Assembly (NCBI GenBank): GCA_965659845.1
Contig: CBFHXS010000038.1
Span: 1-21,121, forward strand
Direction: 5' to 3'
DNA length: 21,121 nucleotides
From: Brumimicrobium sp965659845
GTDB lineage: Bacteria > Bacteroidota > Bacteroidia > Flavobacteriales_D > Crocinitomicaceae
A model generated the notes under the pieces. The model had not been told where the DNA came from. It saw only the letters and a list, made by a program, of their open reading frames with translations, and did not search any database. Made by a program: the position numbers and the translations under genes. Position 1 is the stretch's first letter; every line of letters begins with the position of its first letter. This document shows, one piece after another, positions 6,312-14,448 of this stretch.

Positions 6312-9062
6312 ATGAAAAGAATATTATCCTTTATACTTACATCATTTGTAGGTTTATATTCATTAGGACAGATCAACATCACGGATGCTGATTTTGATCA
6401 AATAAACCCTATCGTTTGCGCCAATTACGTAGATGGAGCAACTATCAACTTTTTTGATGATGGTGGAGCCGGTGGAGACTATTCTGCCGGGTTTAATGAC
6501 ACCATTACTATTTGTCCTGACTTACCTAATGGCCCCAAAATAACTGCTGCTTTTGGAATTAATACAGGTTTCACATGGGATGTTGATGGTTCTGATACGT
6601 TGTATGTTTATGATGGACCAAATACAAGTTCGCCCTTGCTAGGAGTTCACAACTCTAGTACAGACCCAAATGGATTTAATCATACTTCGACATTTGAGAA
6701 TAACCCTTCCGGTTGCTTGACATTTGTTTTTATCTCAGATGGAGCTACTCAAGGAACAGGCTGGGGAGCTAATATTACTTGTTCTAACCCCGCTCAACCA
6801 ATTGGACCAGGAATAGAAGCTTTTGTTAACGGCGTAGGCGGGGATGCACTGAATCCAGCAGATACCGGATACGTTGATATCTGTCCTGGTGATTCAGTTT
6901 TACTTGTTGCAACACCAGACTTATTGTACTCTTTCGAAAATAATGGTTTTGGCTATTCTCAAAATGTTGAAGATTTAACGTTCGAATGGGAGTTCAGTGA
7001 TGGTACATTAGGACCTAATAATGATAGTGTTTGGTTCGTACCTAATGCTCAAAATGGATATTTCGTTAATCTTTTAATCACTGATGATTTTCCACAAACT
7101 GTATTTACTTTCTGTAAAATAAGAGTGAGTCAAACACCTCTCTTTGATGGCACTGGACCTCTTGAAGACACTGTTTGTTTCAATCAAGAAACGACTGTTC
7201 TCGGTGGGGTTAATTCTACGGATACGGTAGGTGTTGAATTTCCTCCAGGTAGTTTTGAAGTTGGGGGGTCTTTCGCCGGATTACTTCCTCTTCCCGATGG
7301 ATCTGGTATTAATTATTCTACCTTAATCTCTATGGGAGGATTTCCTCCAGGCGCTACTTTTTCGGATGTTTCAGACCTGCAAGAGATTTGCGTTACAATG
7401 GAGCATAGTTATCTAGGTGATCTCGAAATGTGGTTGGAATGTCCAGATGGGACTACTGTAACGCTTTTCAATGCTAATACTGGCGGTCAGATTCCTGGCG
7501 GTTTTGGTGGTGGTGGTACTTATCTAGGTGAACCAATTGATGGAAATACAGGGAATCCTGGTAATGGTTACGAATACTGCTTTTCATCGGTAAATAACAC
7601 TTGGGGAGACTTTCCTACAGAATTTGGTAACAATAACACGATTGCCCTTACAAGTCCGCCTGCTCCTTCAGCAGGAAATACCATGAACCCTAACGGGGTA
7701 TACCAACCTGAACAAACTTTCAATGATTTAGTCGGTTGTCCTTTAAATGGTGACTGGACATTAAACATACGTGATAACCTTGGTATTGATGATGGTTTCA
7801 TTTTTGAATGGGGACTTTACTTTGACGCTTCATTATTCCCAAATAATGAATCATATCAAAACTCAATCGTAGATACATATTGGTCTCCTGAACCTAGTAT
7901 CACATCAGGGCTAAATGGAGACACTTCGATCACTGTGAATCCTTCAGCACCTGGTGATTATACTTACACTTTTAATGTTGAAGATGACTTTGGATGTTTT
8001 TATGATACAACCGTTACACTTCACGTTTTGGATACAATAGCGATTGTTAACTCTCTTGACACAACTGTTTTCTGTGCCACGGATAGTGTTCCATTATGGA
8101 CAACGGCTTCTGGTCTTGATCCTTTCACTTACACATGGCAAGATGCTCAAACCGGAGATACAGCATATTATGATGTTAGTACAAATGGAGTATACGAATA
8201 CATTGTTACCATTTCTGATGCATGTGGTGTAGAAACTATTGATACAGCTCGGATAACCATGGATCAAACCTTAATAATTGATTCATTAACTCAGTTCCCT
8301 GCTGATTGTGGTATTCCAAATGGTGCTGTCGTGGGATACGGTGACCCTAATGGTTACACGGGAACACCAGACTTTCAATGGACAGGTCCAGGACAACCTG
8401 CATCCGATTCTATAAATGCTAGTGTGTGGCAGAACCTTGCTTCAGGCTGGTACTATTTTACGATTGAAGATGATGTTTGTTTTGTTGAGGACAGTATATT
8501 TTTAGAGCAAGATCCACCACCGGTCGCTTCATTTAATGCGACCCCTAGTTCTGGAGAGGTTCCACTGGATGTTACTTTTCAAAATACGTCAGACCCTGCG
8601 ACTACATATGATTGGGACTTTGGTAATGGACAAACCAATTCTGTAAACAATTTGGATAATCAGTTTTCAACTTACACTGAAGAGGGTATATATACTGTTA
8701 CGTTAACAATCACGGATGGCAACTGTACTGATCAAGCAACTCAAGTAATCAATGCAGAGTTAATTCTACCACTCATCTATGATTTGCCAAACGTATTTAC
8801 TCCGAATGATGATGGATCGAACGATAACTTTACCATCAATGCCGAAAATGCCGAAACATTAGAAATAGTTATCTTAAATAGATGGGGTAATGTTGTTTTC
8901 GAAAGTAATGACGTTGATTTCGAATGGAACGGTACAATCCAAAATAATGGAGCTGAGTGTGTAGATGGAACATACTTCTACAAGTTCAATATTACAGGCG
9001 AAGGTACTCAGGAAGCAGAAGAGCATGGATTTGTTCAACTCGTTAGAGATACAGATAAGTAA
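6312..9062 (+). CDS. T9SS type B-exported CUB / P-domain / PKD surface protein (916 aa)
   Basis: An N-terminal signal peptide (about residues 1-20, ending SLGQ) targets the protein to the periplasm. Residues ~36-158 form a CUB-like domain, with Cys-flanked strands and the signature DTLYVYDGP. A PKD-like beta region follows. Residues ~350-507 resemble a proprotein-convertase P-domain: ICVTMEHSYLGDLEMWLECP, then GDWTLNIRDNLGIDDG. Further PKD-like segments lead to a clear PKD domain at ~735-818 (YDWDFGNGQ). The last ~90 residues are the T9SS type B / gliding-motility-associated sorting domain: NVFTPNDDGSNDNF, LNRWGNVVFES, GTYFYKF and VQLVRD. Known biology says this domain directs export through the T9SS and attachment to or release from the cell surface. 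No catalytic domain is visible, so an adhesin or structural role is inferred. It is the second gene of a two-gene unit. Confidence 0.92.
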   Translation: MKRILSFILTSFVGLYSLGQINITDADFDQINPIVCANYVDGATINFFDDGGAGGDYSAGFNDTITICPDLPNGPKITAAFGINTGFTWDVDGSDTLYVYDGPNTSSPLLGVHNSSTDPNGFNHTSTFENNPSGCLTFVFISDGATQGTGWGANITCSNPAQPIGPGIEAFVNGVGGDALNPADTGYVDICPGDSVLLVATPDLLYSFENNGFGYSQNVEDLTFEWEFSDGTLGPNNDSVWFVPNAQNGYFVNLLITDDFPQTVFTFCKIRVSQTPLFDGTGPLEDTVCFNQETTVLGGVNSTDTVGVEFPPGSFEVGGSFAGLLPLPDGSGINYSTLISMGGFPPGATFSDVSDLQEICVTMEHSYLGDLEMWLECPDGTTVTLFNANTGGQIPGGFGGGGTYLGEPIDGNTGNPGNGYEYCFSSVNNTWGDFPTEFGNNNTIALTSPPAPSAGNTMNPNGVYQPEQTFNDLVGCPLNGDWTLNIRDNLGIDDGFIFEWGLYFDASLFPNNESYQNSIVDTYWSPEPSITSGLNGDTSITVNPSAPGDYTYTFNVEDDFGCFYDTTVTLHVLDTIAIVNSLDTTVFCATDSVPLWTTASGLDPFTYTWQDAQTGDTAYYDVSTNGVYEYIVTISDACGVETIDTARITMDQTLIIDSLTQFPADCGIPNGAVVGYGDPNGYTGTPDFQWTGPGQPASDSINASVWQNLASGWYYFTIEDDVCFVEDSIFLEQDPPPVASFNATPSSGEVPLDVTFQNTSDPATTYDWDFGNGQTNSVNNLDNQFSTYTEEGIYTVTLTITDGNCTDQATQVINAELILPLIYDLPNVFTPNDDGSNDNFTINAENAETLEIVILNRWGNVVFESNDVDFEWNGTIQNNGAECVDGTYFYKFNITGEGTQEAEEHGFVQLVRDTDK

Positions 9063-9082
9063 AACATAACTTGATAAACGAT

Positions 9083-9118
9083 AAAGGCTGTCTCAATGGG
9101 ACGGCCTTTTTTGTTTTT
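9083..9118 (+). terminator. Rho-independent terminator after the T9SS type B protein gene
   Basis: AAAGGCTGTCTC (9083-9094) pairs with GGGACGGCCTTT (9098-9109), with two G-U pairs and a 3-base loop. The T-rich tract TTTTTTGTTTTT overlaps the end of the stem. It starts about 20 bases after the stop codon and is oriented for the + strand. Confidence 0.85.
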
Positions 9119-9493
9119 ATACGTTTATTGAGCATTTTGATTGTGGCTACTGCGCATTCTTTAGATAGGTTATGATAGAAAGATGTTATGCTATTTCATT
9201 GAAGAATTCTCACTATTCAGATTCTAAAGATGAACTTATACAAACGGAAGGTTCAAAAAGGAAATGATGACAAAACACTACATAAAATGGTGTTGTGATA
9301 CATAGCGGGATATATTTTTATTTATATATGAAACACGTTTACAAACACCTGCTGACATGGTATAGATAGAAGGGGGTTACTTGAGCTAAAAGGGGCGCCG
9401 TAAAGCTGCGATTCCTCGAGAGACAATAAATCTATCGACAACGCTAAATACAGTCGTTAATTCACACGCTATGGAAAGATAAACGTAAATATA
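9119..9493. other. 375-base intergenic stretch between convergent genes, no gene found
   Basis: Both flanking genes end here, and the + strand side is already terminated. The longest ATG-initiated ORF I see is 31 codons (from 9172), without a ribosome binding site. The stretch contains an imperfect inverted repeat near 9274-9297 (AACACTA and TGGTGTT), an AT-rich tract near 9310-9330, and a GC-rich island at about 9370-9422 around GGGGCGCCG that contrasts with its AT-rich surroundings. No tRNA, CRISPR or IS feature is recognisable. Confidence 0.5.
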
Positions 9494-10531
9494 TTAAGAC
9501 ATTATTCTAGCATACACTGCGCTTCCGGGGAACTGCTCCATAATCTTCTTAACTAATGCTGTTATAGGAATGGATAAGATAAGGCCTGGTATTCCCCAAA
9601 CGAAACCCCAAAGAGCTAACATGAATAAAACGGTAACCGTGTTTATAGAGAATGATTTACCCATTAATATTGGCTCTAATATTCCACCAAATAACACTTG
9701 AACACCTGTAATAATGATTATAAAAAAGGCCAAATTTCCAGTTAAATTAAGCTCAACCAAAGCAAACGCCGTTAGCACTACTACTGAAATTACAGAGCCT
9801 ATCATTTGCACAAAATTAATCAAGAAGGCAAATAGACCCCAGAAAATTGGGAAACTCACATCAAAAGCATAACAAGCTAAGGAGAAACCAATACCAGTGA
9901 ATAAACTCAATAAAAATTTAACCACAATAAACTTAAAAATATCCTTTTCTATTTGTCTGAAGGTCTTGACCGAAGCAAACCGCTGTTTAAATATTAGTAA
10001 TTCCATTACTTTTTGAATATTCATTGAACCAGCAAGTAAAAGAATGGTAAAAAAGATAGTCATCAATAACATACTCACAAAACGTCTTGCAAAATTTAAG
10101 CCGCTACCAACGTTTCCGAATAGGTTCTCACTTACTTTATCGTTATTCAAAAACGCCTTTAGTTCAGTCTCCCCTGCTTTTGGTTCAATACCCATTAATT
10201 CTACTACTGGTGAAATAACATCATTCAGTCTTTTGTCGAATTTTTGATAAAAATCTTCATTGGCATTGGCGATTTCCTGCCCAGAAAGTTGAACCACCTC
10301 ATAGGCACCTTTCAATCCTGCAGATATAATGATGATTACCAAGATTATGCCCACAAAGTTTGGGACTCCCTTTCTCATGAGCCACCTCATCATAGGCATA
10401 AAGACAAGTGCAGCAAAAAGTGCAAAAACAAAAGGAATGAATATCATAGAAAGGACATTCAATAAATACAGAATAAAGGGTACTATAAGTATTAAAAGCA
10501 GTTTTCGTATAGCCAATAATTCATCTCTCAT
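9494..10531 (-). CDS. AI-2E family transporter (PerM/YdiK-like membrane protein)
   Basis: This 345-residue protein matches the usual size and layout of the AI-2E/UPF0118 family. It has paired N-terminal hydrophobic segments (LLLILIVPFILYLLNVL and a following FALFAALVFMP), a soluble central segment, and a long hydrophobic C-terminal half. The half ends with the family-typical 'GGILEPILMGK' and 'GFVWGIPGLILSIPITALVKKI'. Family members are proton-coupled exporters or general permeases; some move autoinducer-2, but substrate cannot be inferred here. The ATG at 10531 is chosen over an in-frame TTG at 10573 because AGGAG sits just upstream and the protein then begins MRDELLAIRK. It is divergent from the glycosyltransferase, with 145 bases between start codons, and no terminator is obvious downstream. 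Confidence 0.9.
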   Translation of the reverse strand: MRDELLAIRKLLLILIVPFILYLLNVLSMIFIPFVFALFAALVFMPMMRWLMRKGVPNFVGIILVIIIISAGLKGAYEVVQLSGQEIANANEDFYQKFDKRLNDVISPVVELMGIEPKAGETELKAFLNNDKVSENLFGNVGSGLNFARRFVSMLLMTIFFTILLLAGSMNIQKVMELLIFKQRFASVKTFRQIEKDIFKFIVVKFLLSLFTGIGFSLACYAFDVSFPIFWGLFAFLINFVQMIGSVISVVVLTAFALVELNLTGNLAFFIIIITGVQVLFGGILEPILMGKSFSINTVTVLFMLALWGFVWGIPGLILSIPITALVKKIMEQFPGSAVYARIMS

Positions 10532-10662
10532 AACTCCTATTTTAGGGATACCAATATTAAGAAATAAATACAAAACCCCAGTGTGTTTTTAATTGAGTAA
10601 CGCAAATAATTAAAAAATTCCCGAGAAATCGAACATCAAATATTGTATATTGCCACTCAATC

Positions 10663-10668
10663 AGGGAG
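10663..10668 (+). promoter_or_regulatory. Shine-Dalgarno site AGGGAG supporting the TTG start at 10677
   Basis: AGGGAG lies 8 bases before TTG 10677. Strong SD sequences are rare in this window, so this one is informative for picking a non-ATG start for the glycosyltransferase. Confidence 0.6.
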
Positions 10669-10676
10669 AAATAAAT

Positions 10677-11894
10677 TTGAAAGTACTATATATCTCATAT
10701 GATGGAATGACTGATAGCCTGGGACAATCTCAAGTTTTACCCTATCTACAAAAGCTATCAGAAAGGGAATGTGAGTTTCATATCATCAGTCTTGAAAAAG
10801 AGAATAACTTTCAAGAGAATAAAGATGAGATTAGAAACATTTGCGACAAATACTCCATTACTTGGCATCCATTACCATATGCCTCTAAAATCCCTGTTTT
10901 TTCAGCCTTTATAAATTATAAAGCACTTAAAAACAAAGCAATATCCCTCCAAAAAGAAGTTGGTTTTGACATTGCTCATTGTAGGAGTGATATTCCAGGA
11001 ATGATTGGACAACACCTTCAAAAAAAGTGGAGCGTAAAATTTCTCTTTGATATAAGGGGGTTTTGGGCAGATGAAAGAATCGAAGGAGGTATTTGGAATA
11101 AATCTAACCCTGTATTTAATATTCTATATCATTACTTTAAGAAAGTAGAAACTAAGCTTTTTAAAAAAGCAAATGCCATCGTGTCTCTTACCGAAAAAGG
11201 CAAGGGAATCATTAGTCAAATGCCTAATTTAAAGGGGGGAAACCTGGATATTACAGTTATTCCATGTTGTGTTGATCTTGATTCGTTTTCCAAATACCGT
11301 ATCGATTTAGCAAAACAAAAAGCTTTACGATCAGCACTAAAAATAGATAAAAAATCTACTGTAATTGGATATCTAGGCTCCATCGGAACCTGGTACATGC
11401 TGGAAGAAATGGTGATGTTTTACGCTGAAATAAGAAAAAACCTAGAGCAACCAGTTTTCTTTTTTTTATCTGGAGAAAACGAAGAGAATATCATACGTGT
11501 TGCTGCGAAATATAAAATCCCAAAAAGTGAAGTTGTCGTGAAAAAATCAAGGCATTCTGATGTTCCTCTTTACGTTTCTCTTTTTGACTTTGCTATTTTC
11601 TTTATTCGACCGACCTACTCAAAAAGCGCTTCTTCTCCAACTAAGCAAGGTGAGTTAATGGCTATGCAAATCCCAATAATATGCAATTCTGGAGTTGGGG
11701 ATACTGATGGGATAATCCATCGATACCAAGCTGGGGAAGTGATAGATGAACTTAGTAAGTTTTCCTTTTCTAAAATCAACCTGGACAAAGTAAATTTTGA
11801 TCCAAAAACAGCTCGACAAGGAGCTAAAGAATGGTTCAGTCTTGAAAAAGGAGCTGAAAGCTACTTTAAAATATACCAGCGTATTCTTAAATAA
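10677..11894 (+). CDS. GT4-type glycosyltransferase (TTG start, 405 aa)
   Basis: The protein has the GT-B fold pattern of family 4 glycosyltransferases. The N-terminal Rossmann half begins VLYISYDGM, with a Gly/Ser-rich 'SLGQSQVLPYL' acceptor-side loop, then DIRGFWADE and a 'NAIVSLTEKGKGII' linker strand. The C-terminal half has IGYLGSIGTWYMLEEM, a donor-site region SPTKQGELMAMQIPIICN with the conserved Glu at residue 326, and GVGDTDGII. It probably transfers a sugar nucleotide's sugar to an envelope glycan or lipid acceptor; donor and acceptor are unknown. Start choice: TTG at 10677 follows AGGGAG (10663-10668) at 8 bases and begins at the first beta strand, whereas TTG at 10650 would translate that SD. 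It stands alone and is convergent with the M42 gene, with 7 bases between stops. Confidence 0.88.
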   Translation: MKVLYISYDGMTDSLGQSQVLPYLQKLSERECEFHIISLEKENNFQENKDEIRNICDKYSITWHPLPYASKIPVFSAFINYKALKNKAISLQKEVGFDIAHCRSDIPGMIGQHLQKKWSVKFLFDIRGFWADERIEGGIWNKSNPVFNILYHYFKKVETKLFKKANAIVSLTEKGKGIISQMPNLKGGNLDITVIPCCVDLDSFSKYRIDLAKQKALRSALKIDKKSTVIGYLGSIGTWYMLEEMVMFYAEIRKNLEQPVFFFLSGENEENIIRVAAKYKIPKSEVVVKKSRHSDVPLYVSLFDFAIFFIRPTYSKSASSPTKQGELMAMQIPIICNSGVGDTDGIIHRYQAGEVIDELSKFSFSKINLDKVNFDPKTARQGAKEWFSLEKGAESYFKIYQRILK

Positions 11895-11901
11895 AGTCCA
11901 T

Positions 11902-12954
11902 CTATTTAAGGCTCCAATCGTACTTATCAATATCTGAAACACAAGCCGTCAGAAGATCTATACTCGACTGTATGTCATTTTGATTTGCCATTTCAATAAC
12001 TTGATGTAAATGTCTTGTTGGGATTGAAACAGCGCCTGCAATTGAACCTCCTTCTGTCATTCTTTGTATACCCGCCGTGTCTGTTCCTCCAGCAGTCAAA
12101 ATCTCTGGTTGCCATTTGATCTCATGATTATCAGCAGTTTGTTTCATGTATTCAACCATGCGATAATCACATATTGTAGAGGCATCCATGATCTTAATCG
12201 CCGCTCCTTCTCCTAAGGAAGTTATTTTCTCGTGCGGGGCTGCTCCCGGAAGATCATAAGCGATTGTTGTATCCAAACCAAAACCGAAATCTGGATTAAT
12301 TCTCAATGCTGAGACATTTGCACCTCTAATTCCGACCTCTTCCTGAACTGTAAACACCCCATAAATATCATACGGTACTTCTTTATCCTTAAGAATTCGA
12401 AGCGTTTCAAGAAGAATAAATACCGCAAGACGATTATCAAGAGATTTACTGTTTACGCATTCTCCCATTGTAATGAAAGATCGTTCTCTAGTGATAGGGT
12501 CTCCAACTTTAATGAGTTTGTCAACTTCTTCTTTTGGTAAACCAGTATCGATAAAGAAATCCTTTGTCTTAGGGTTTTTATTCCGCTCCTCTGGAGACAT
12601 CACATGAATCGGCTTTGCTGCCATTACTCCAATCACATCTTCCTTGCCATGTATTATAACACGCTGAGCAGTTAAGGTTTTTGGGTCAAAGCCTCCTAAG
12701 GTATGAAAACGAATAAAACCATTATCATCAATATGAGTTACAATAAAACCTATTTCGTCCATATGTGCGCCGATCATGACCTTTTTATCGGCCTTTCCCT
12801 TCTTTATGGCATATATGTTACCCATGTTATCCGTTTGAACCTCATCAACAAGAGGTGTAACTTTATCGATGATTAATGCTCTAATCTTTTGCTCGTATCC
12901 AGGTGCTCCTGGAGACTGACACACATCTTCTAGTAACTGTAAATCAATTGCCAT
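11902..12954 (-). CDS. M42 family glutamyl aminopeptidase-like metallopeptidase
   Basis: The 350-residue length and all co-catalytic metal-site motifs of the M42 family are present. These are AHMDE (His64, Asp66), SLDNR with bridging Asp173, the catalytic pair QEEVG (Glu205, Glu206), GLDTT (Asp228), and the late PTRHLHQVIE with metal His317. AGGTDTAGIQ (288-297) matches the conserved substrate-side loop. M42 enzymes are cytosolic dinuclear-metal aminopeptidases that assemble into large tetrahedral dodecamers and trim peptides. Some relatives act as endoglucanases or deblocking enzymes, so the exact substrate is open. The gene starts 6 bases after the pdxA stop, has no promoter of its own and is likely co-transcribed with pdxA. 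It ends 7 bases from the convergent glycosyltransferase stop. Confidence 0.93.
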   Translation of the reverse strand: MAIDLQLLEDVCQSPGAPGYEQKIRALIIDKVTPLVDEVQTDNMGNIYAIKKGKADKKVMIGAHMDEIGFIVTHIDDNGFIRFHTLGGFDPKTLTAQRVIIHGKEDVIGVMAAKPIHVMSPEERNKNPKTKDFFIDTGLPKEEVDKLIKVGDPITRERSFITMGECVNSKSLDNRLAVFILLETLRILKDKEVPYDIYGVFTVQEEVGIRGANVSALRINPDFGFGLDTTIAYDLPGAAPHEKITSLGEGAAIKIMDASTICDYRMVEYMKQTADNHEIKWQPEILTAGGTDTAGIQRMTEGGSIAGAVSIPTRHLHQVIEMANQNDIQSSIDLLTACVSDIDKYDWSLK

Positions 12955-12960
12955 TTCTCA

Positions 12961-14064
12961 CTATCGTTTGTTAGTTTGTCTTCTTTCTTTCTTCTCGCTT
13001 ACAGGTAATGCATTTTCATTCATTTCCTTGATTTCTTTTCTTGTGCGAAAAATATCCATTGCTAAATAAATAGCACTTCTCATAGACTGTTCATGCGCAT
13101 CTCCCTTTCCTGCTATATCAAATGCAGTTCCGTGATCTGGCGATGTACGAACTATTGGTAATCCAGCAGTAAAGTTAACACCATCATCAAATGCTATTGA
13201 TTTGAAACCTGTCAAACCTTGGTCGTGATACATAGATAAAACCCCATCAAATTGAGCATATTGACGGCTCCCGAAAAAGCCATCAGCTGGATATGGACCA
13301 AAAGCTAAAACACCCGATTCTTTTGCTTGATTTATAGCTGGATTAATAACTTCCGACTCTTCGCTACCCATCTTACCCTTTTCTCCAGCATGAGGATTCA
13401 ATCCAAGTACTGCAATTCTAGGACGTACAAGCCCAAAATCTTTCTTTAAACTACTTTCAAACTCTTTTAATTTTGATAGTATTTTTTCTGTAGTTACATC
13501 TTCAACAACTTGTTTTAAGCTAATATGTGAAGTTACAAGAGCGACCTTCAAATTGTTAGAGACCATCATCATTAGCGCTTCACTTTTACCCGATAAATCT
13601 GCTAAGTACTCAGTGTGACCAGGAAACTTAAATCCTGCCATTTGTATTGTTTCTTTCGAAATTGGGGCGGTAACAAGTACGTCTATTTTTCCAGCGGCGA
13701 GATCTTGAGTTGCTTTTTCCAAAGACAAAAAGGCGTATTTACCCCCTGTTTCGTTAGCTTCTCCTAAATTCATATCAACAACCTCTTTCCAACAAGCTAC
13801 AATGTTTACCTTTCGATGCTGTGATTCTGCGGCATCCTGAATACGATGGTAGTTAAATAGTTCATCATTGATCGCTTTTTTATGATAAGACATTGTCTTT
13901 GTAGAGCCATAAATGATCGGTGTACATTCAACTAATATTTCTTTGTTGTTCAAGGCCTTAATAATCACTTCTGGACCTATTCCATTCAGGTCGCCAGTTG
14001 TAATACCGACTCTAATGGGATCTCTGCTTGTTTTCAACGTTTCTTTGCTTCGCTTCTTATCCAT
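12961..14064 (-). CDS. pdxA: 4-hydroxythreonine-4-phosphate dehydrogenase
   Basis: PdxA oxidises 4-phosphohydroxy-L-threonine with NAD(P)+. The product condenses with deoxyxylulose phosphate (via PdxJ) to make pyridoxine 5'-phosphate in DXP-dependent vitamin B6 synthesis in the cytosol. Family motifs are clear: GITTGDLNGIGPEV (20-33), FPGHTE (148-152), three metal histidines His180, His225 (NPHAGE) and His280 (YHDQG), and GLPIVRTSPDHGTAFDIAGKG. The 367 residues are slightly longer than classical PdxA because of a charged N-terminal extension (first ~16 residues) and a Lys/Arg-rich tail after ~345. No clear SD precedes ATG 14064. A TAnnTTTG box at 14109-14102 gives a short leader. It is the first gene of a pdxA-M42 pair. 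Upstream lies a terminator-like hairpin that may be part of its leader. Confidence 0.95.
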   Translation of the reverse strand: MDKKRSKETLKTSRDPIRVGITTGDLNGIGPEVIIKALNNKEILVECTPIIYGSTKTMSYHKKAINDELFNYHRIQDAAESQHRKVNIVACWKEVVDMNLGEANETGGKYAFLSLEKATQDLAAGKIDVLVTAPISKETIQMAGFKFPGHTEYLADLSGKSEALMMMVSNNLKVALVTSHISLKQVVEDVTTEKILSKLKEFESSLKKDFGLVRPRIAVLGLNPHAGEKGKMGSEESEVINPAINQAKESGVLAFGPYPADGFFGSRQYAQFDGVLSMYHDQGLTGFKSIAFDDGVNFTAGLPIVRTSPDHGTAFDIAGKGDAHEQSMRSAIYLAMDIFRTRKEIKEMNENALPVSEKKERRQTNKR

Positions 14065-14101
14065 AGTTTTACTTGTCTTTTTTGAGTGGTCTTACCACAT
14101 A

Positions 14102-14109
14102 CAAAAATA
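14102..14109 (-). promoter_or_regulatory. Candidate -7 box (TATTTTTG) for pdxA
   Basis: On the minus strand, 14109 to 14102 reads TATTTTTG, matching TAnnTTTG, and lies 37 bases before the pdxA ATG. It is downstream of the hairpin at 14177-14203. If this box is active, pdxA does not depend on transcripts that pass that hairpin. Confidence 0.4.
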
Positions 14110-14168
14110 ACAATAGTTTATGGATTCAGTTTAGGGGTGATTTAAAACAAAAAGAAAAGATACAAAGT

Positions 14169-14213
14169 TCATGGAAAGAAAAAAGACTCGTTTTCACGAG
14201 TCTCAAATCTCAT
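14169..14213 (-). CDS. Possible 14-residue leader peptide running through the hairpin
   Basis: ATG at 14213 opens MRFETRENESFFFP, with stop TGA at 14171-14169. GGAG lies 8 bases upstream, one of the few good SD matches in the window. The codons run through both arms of the terminator hairpin and its U tract, which supplies the Phe codons TTT TTC TTT. This is how an attenuator peptide could be arranged, but any frame through a U tract gives Phe, so chance is a real alternative. A 7-codon ORF (MSKVTES) overlaps just upstream. Confidence 0.25.
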   Translation of the reverse strand: MRFETRENESFFFP

Positions 14214-14275
14214 TATCAACTCTCCGTAACTTTGGACATTTTGAAAAAATTGATAACGTTATTGCGCTATTTATA
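14175..14275 (-). ncRNA. Candidate small RNA or attenuator leader upstream of pdxA
   Basis: The minus strand shows a compact unit: -7 box TATATTTG (14287-14280), an expected start near 14273-14276, about 70 bases without a long ORF, then a hairpin with 8 bp, a GAAA tetraloop and a U tract ending near 14179. The predicted transcript is ~95-100 nt. It may end there as a small RNA, or be read through into pdxA (ATG 14064) as a conditional leader. I do not recognise an Rfam family. Boundaries are estimates from promoter and terminator positions. Confidence 0.35.
14177..14203 (-). terminator. GAAA-tetraloop intrinsic terminator (minus strand)
   Basis: On the minus strand AGACTCGT (14203-14196) pairs with ACGAGTCT (14191-14184) around a GAAA loop, and T residues continue to 14179. 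The + strand has no U tract after the stem, which fixes the direction. It lies ~300 bases after the rhodanese stop and 113 bases before the pdxA start, so it is better placed as the end of a short leader or RNA than as the rhodanese terminator. Confidence 0.75.
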
Positions 14276-14279
14276 GTTG

Positions 14280-14287
14280 CAAATATA
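14280..14287 (-). promoter_or_regulatory. Candidate -7 box (TATATTTG) for the small RNA or pdxA leader
   Basis: The minus strand from 14287 to 14280 reads TATATTTG, an exact TAnnTTTG match. It is about 75 bases upstream of the GAAA-loop terminator. The -33 region is T-rich but without a clean TTTG. Confidence 0.4.
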
Positions 14288-14448
14288 AAGAAAGATGTTT
14301 GTTTATTAAAAAAAACAATGCTAAAAAGAACATGTGCCAAAGCCATAAGTATTAAATAATAAATGGCTACAAATCCATAAAAAACAATTGTTTTAGTTCA
14401 AAAAAAACACTTTTAGCTTTCCAATAGTTTTTTAACTATTTTACAAGT

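Noticed and set aside
7568..8232. ORFs in other frames within the T9SS protein gene
   Set aside because: They overlap a gene with clear domains and have no start signals or recognisable products.
9172..9267. 31-codon ATG ORF in the intergenic stretch
   Set aside because: No SD, no recognisable sequence, and length within chance for this base composition.
10532..10573. TTG start giving 14 more residues to the AI-2E family protein
   Set aside because: ATG 10531 has AGGAG just upstream; the extension has no family support visible.
14085..14097. GTGGT/ACCAC hairpin just upstream of pdxA as an operator or terminator
   Set aside because: Only 5 bp with a 3-base loop and no U tract; too weak to call.
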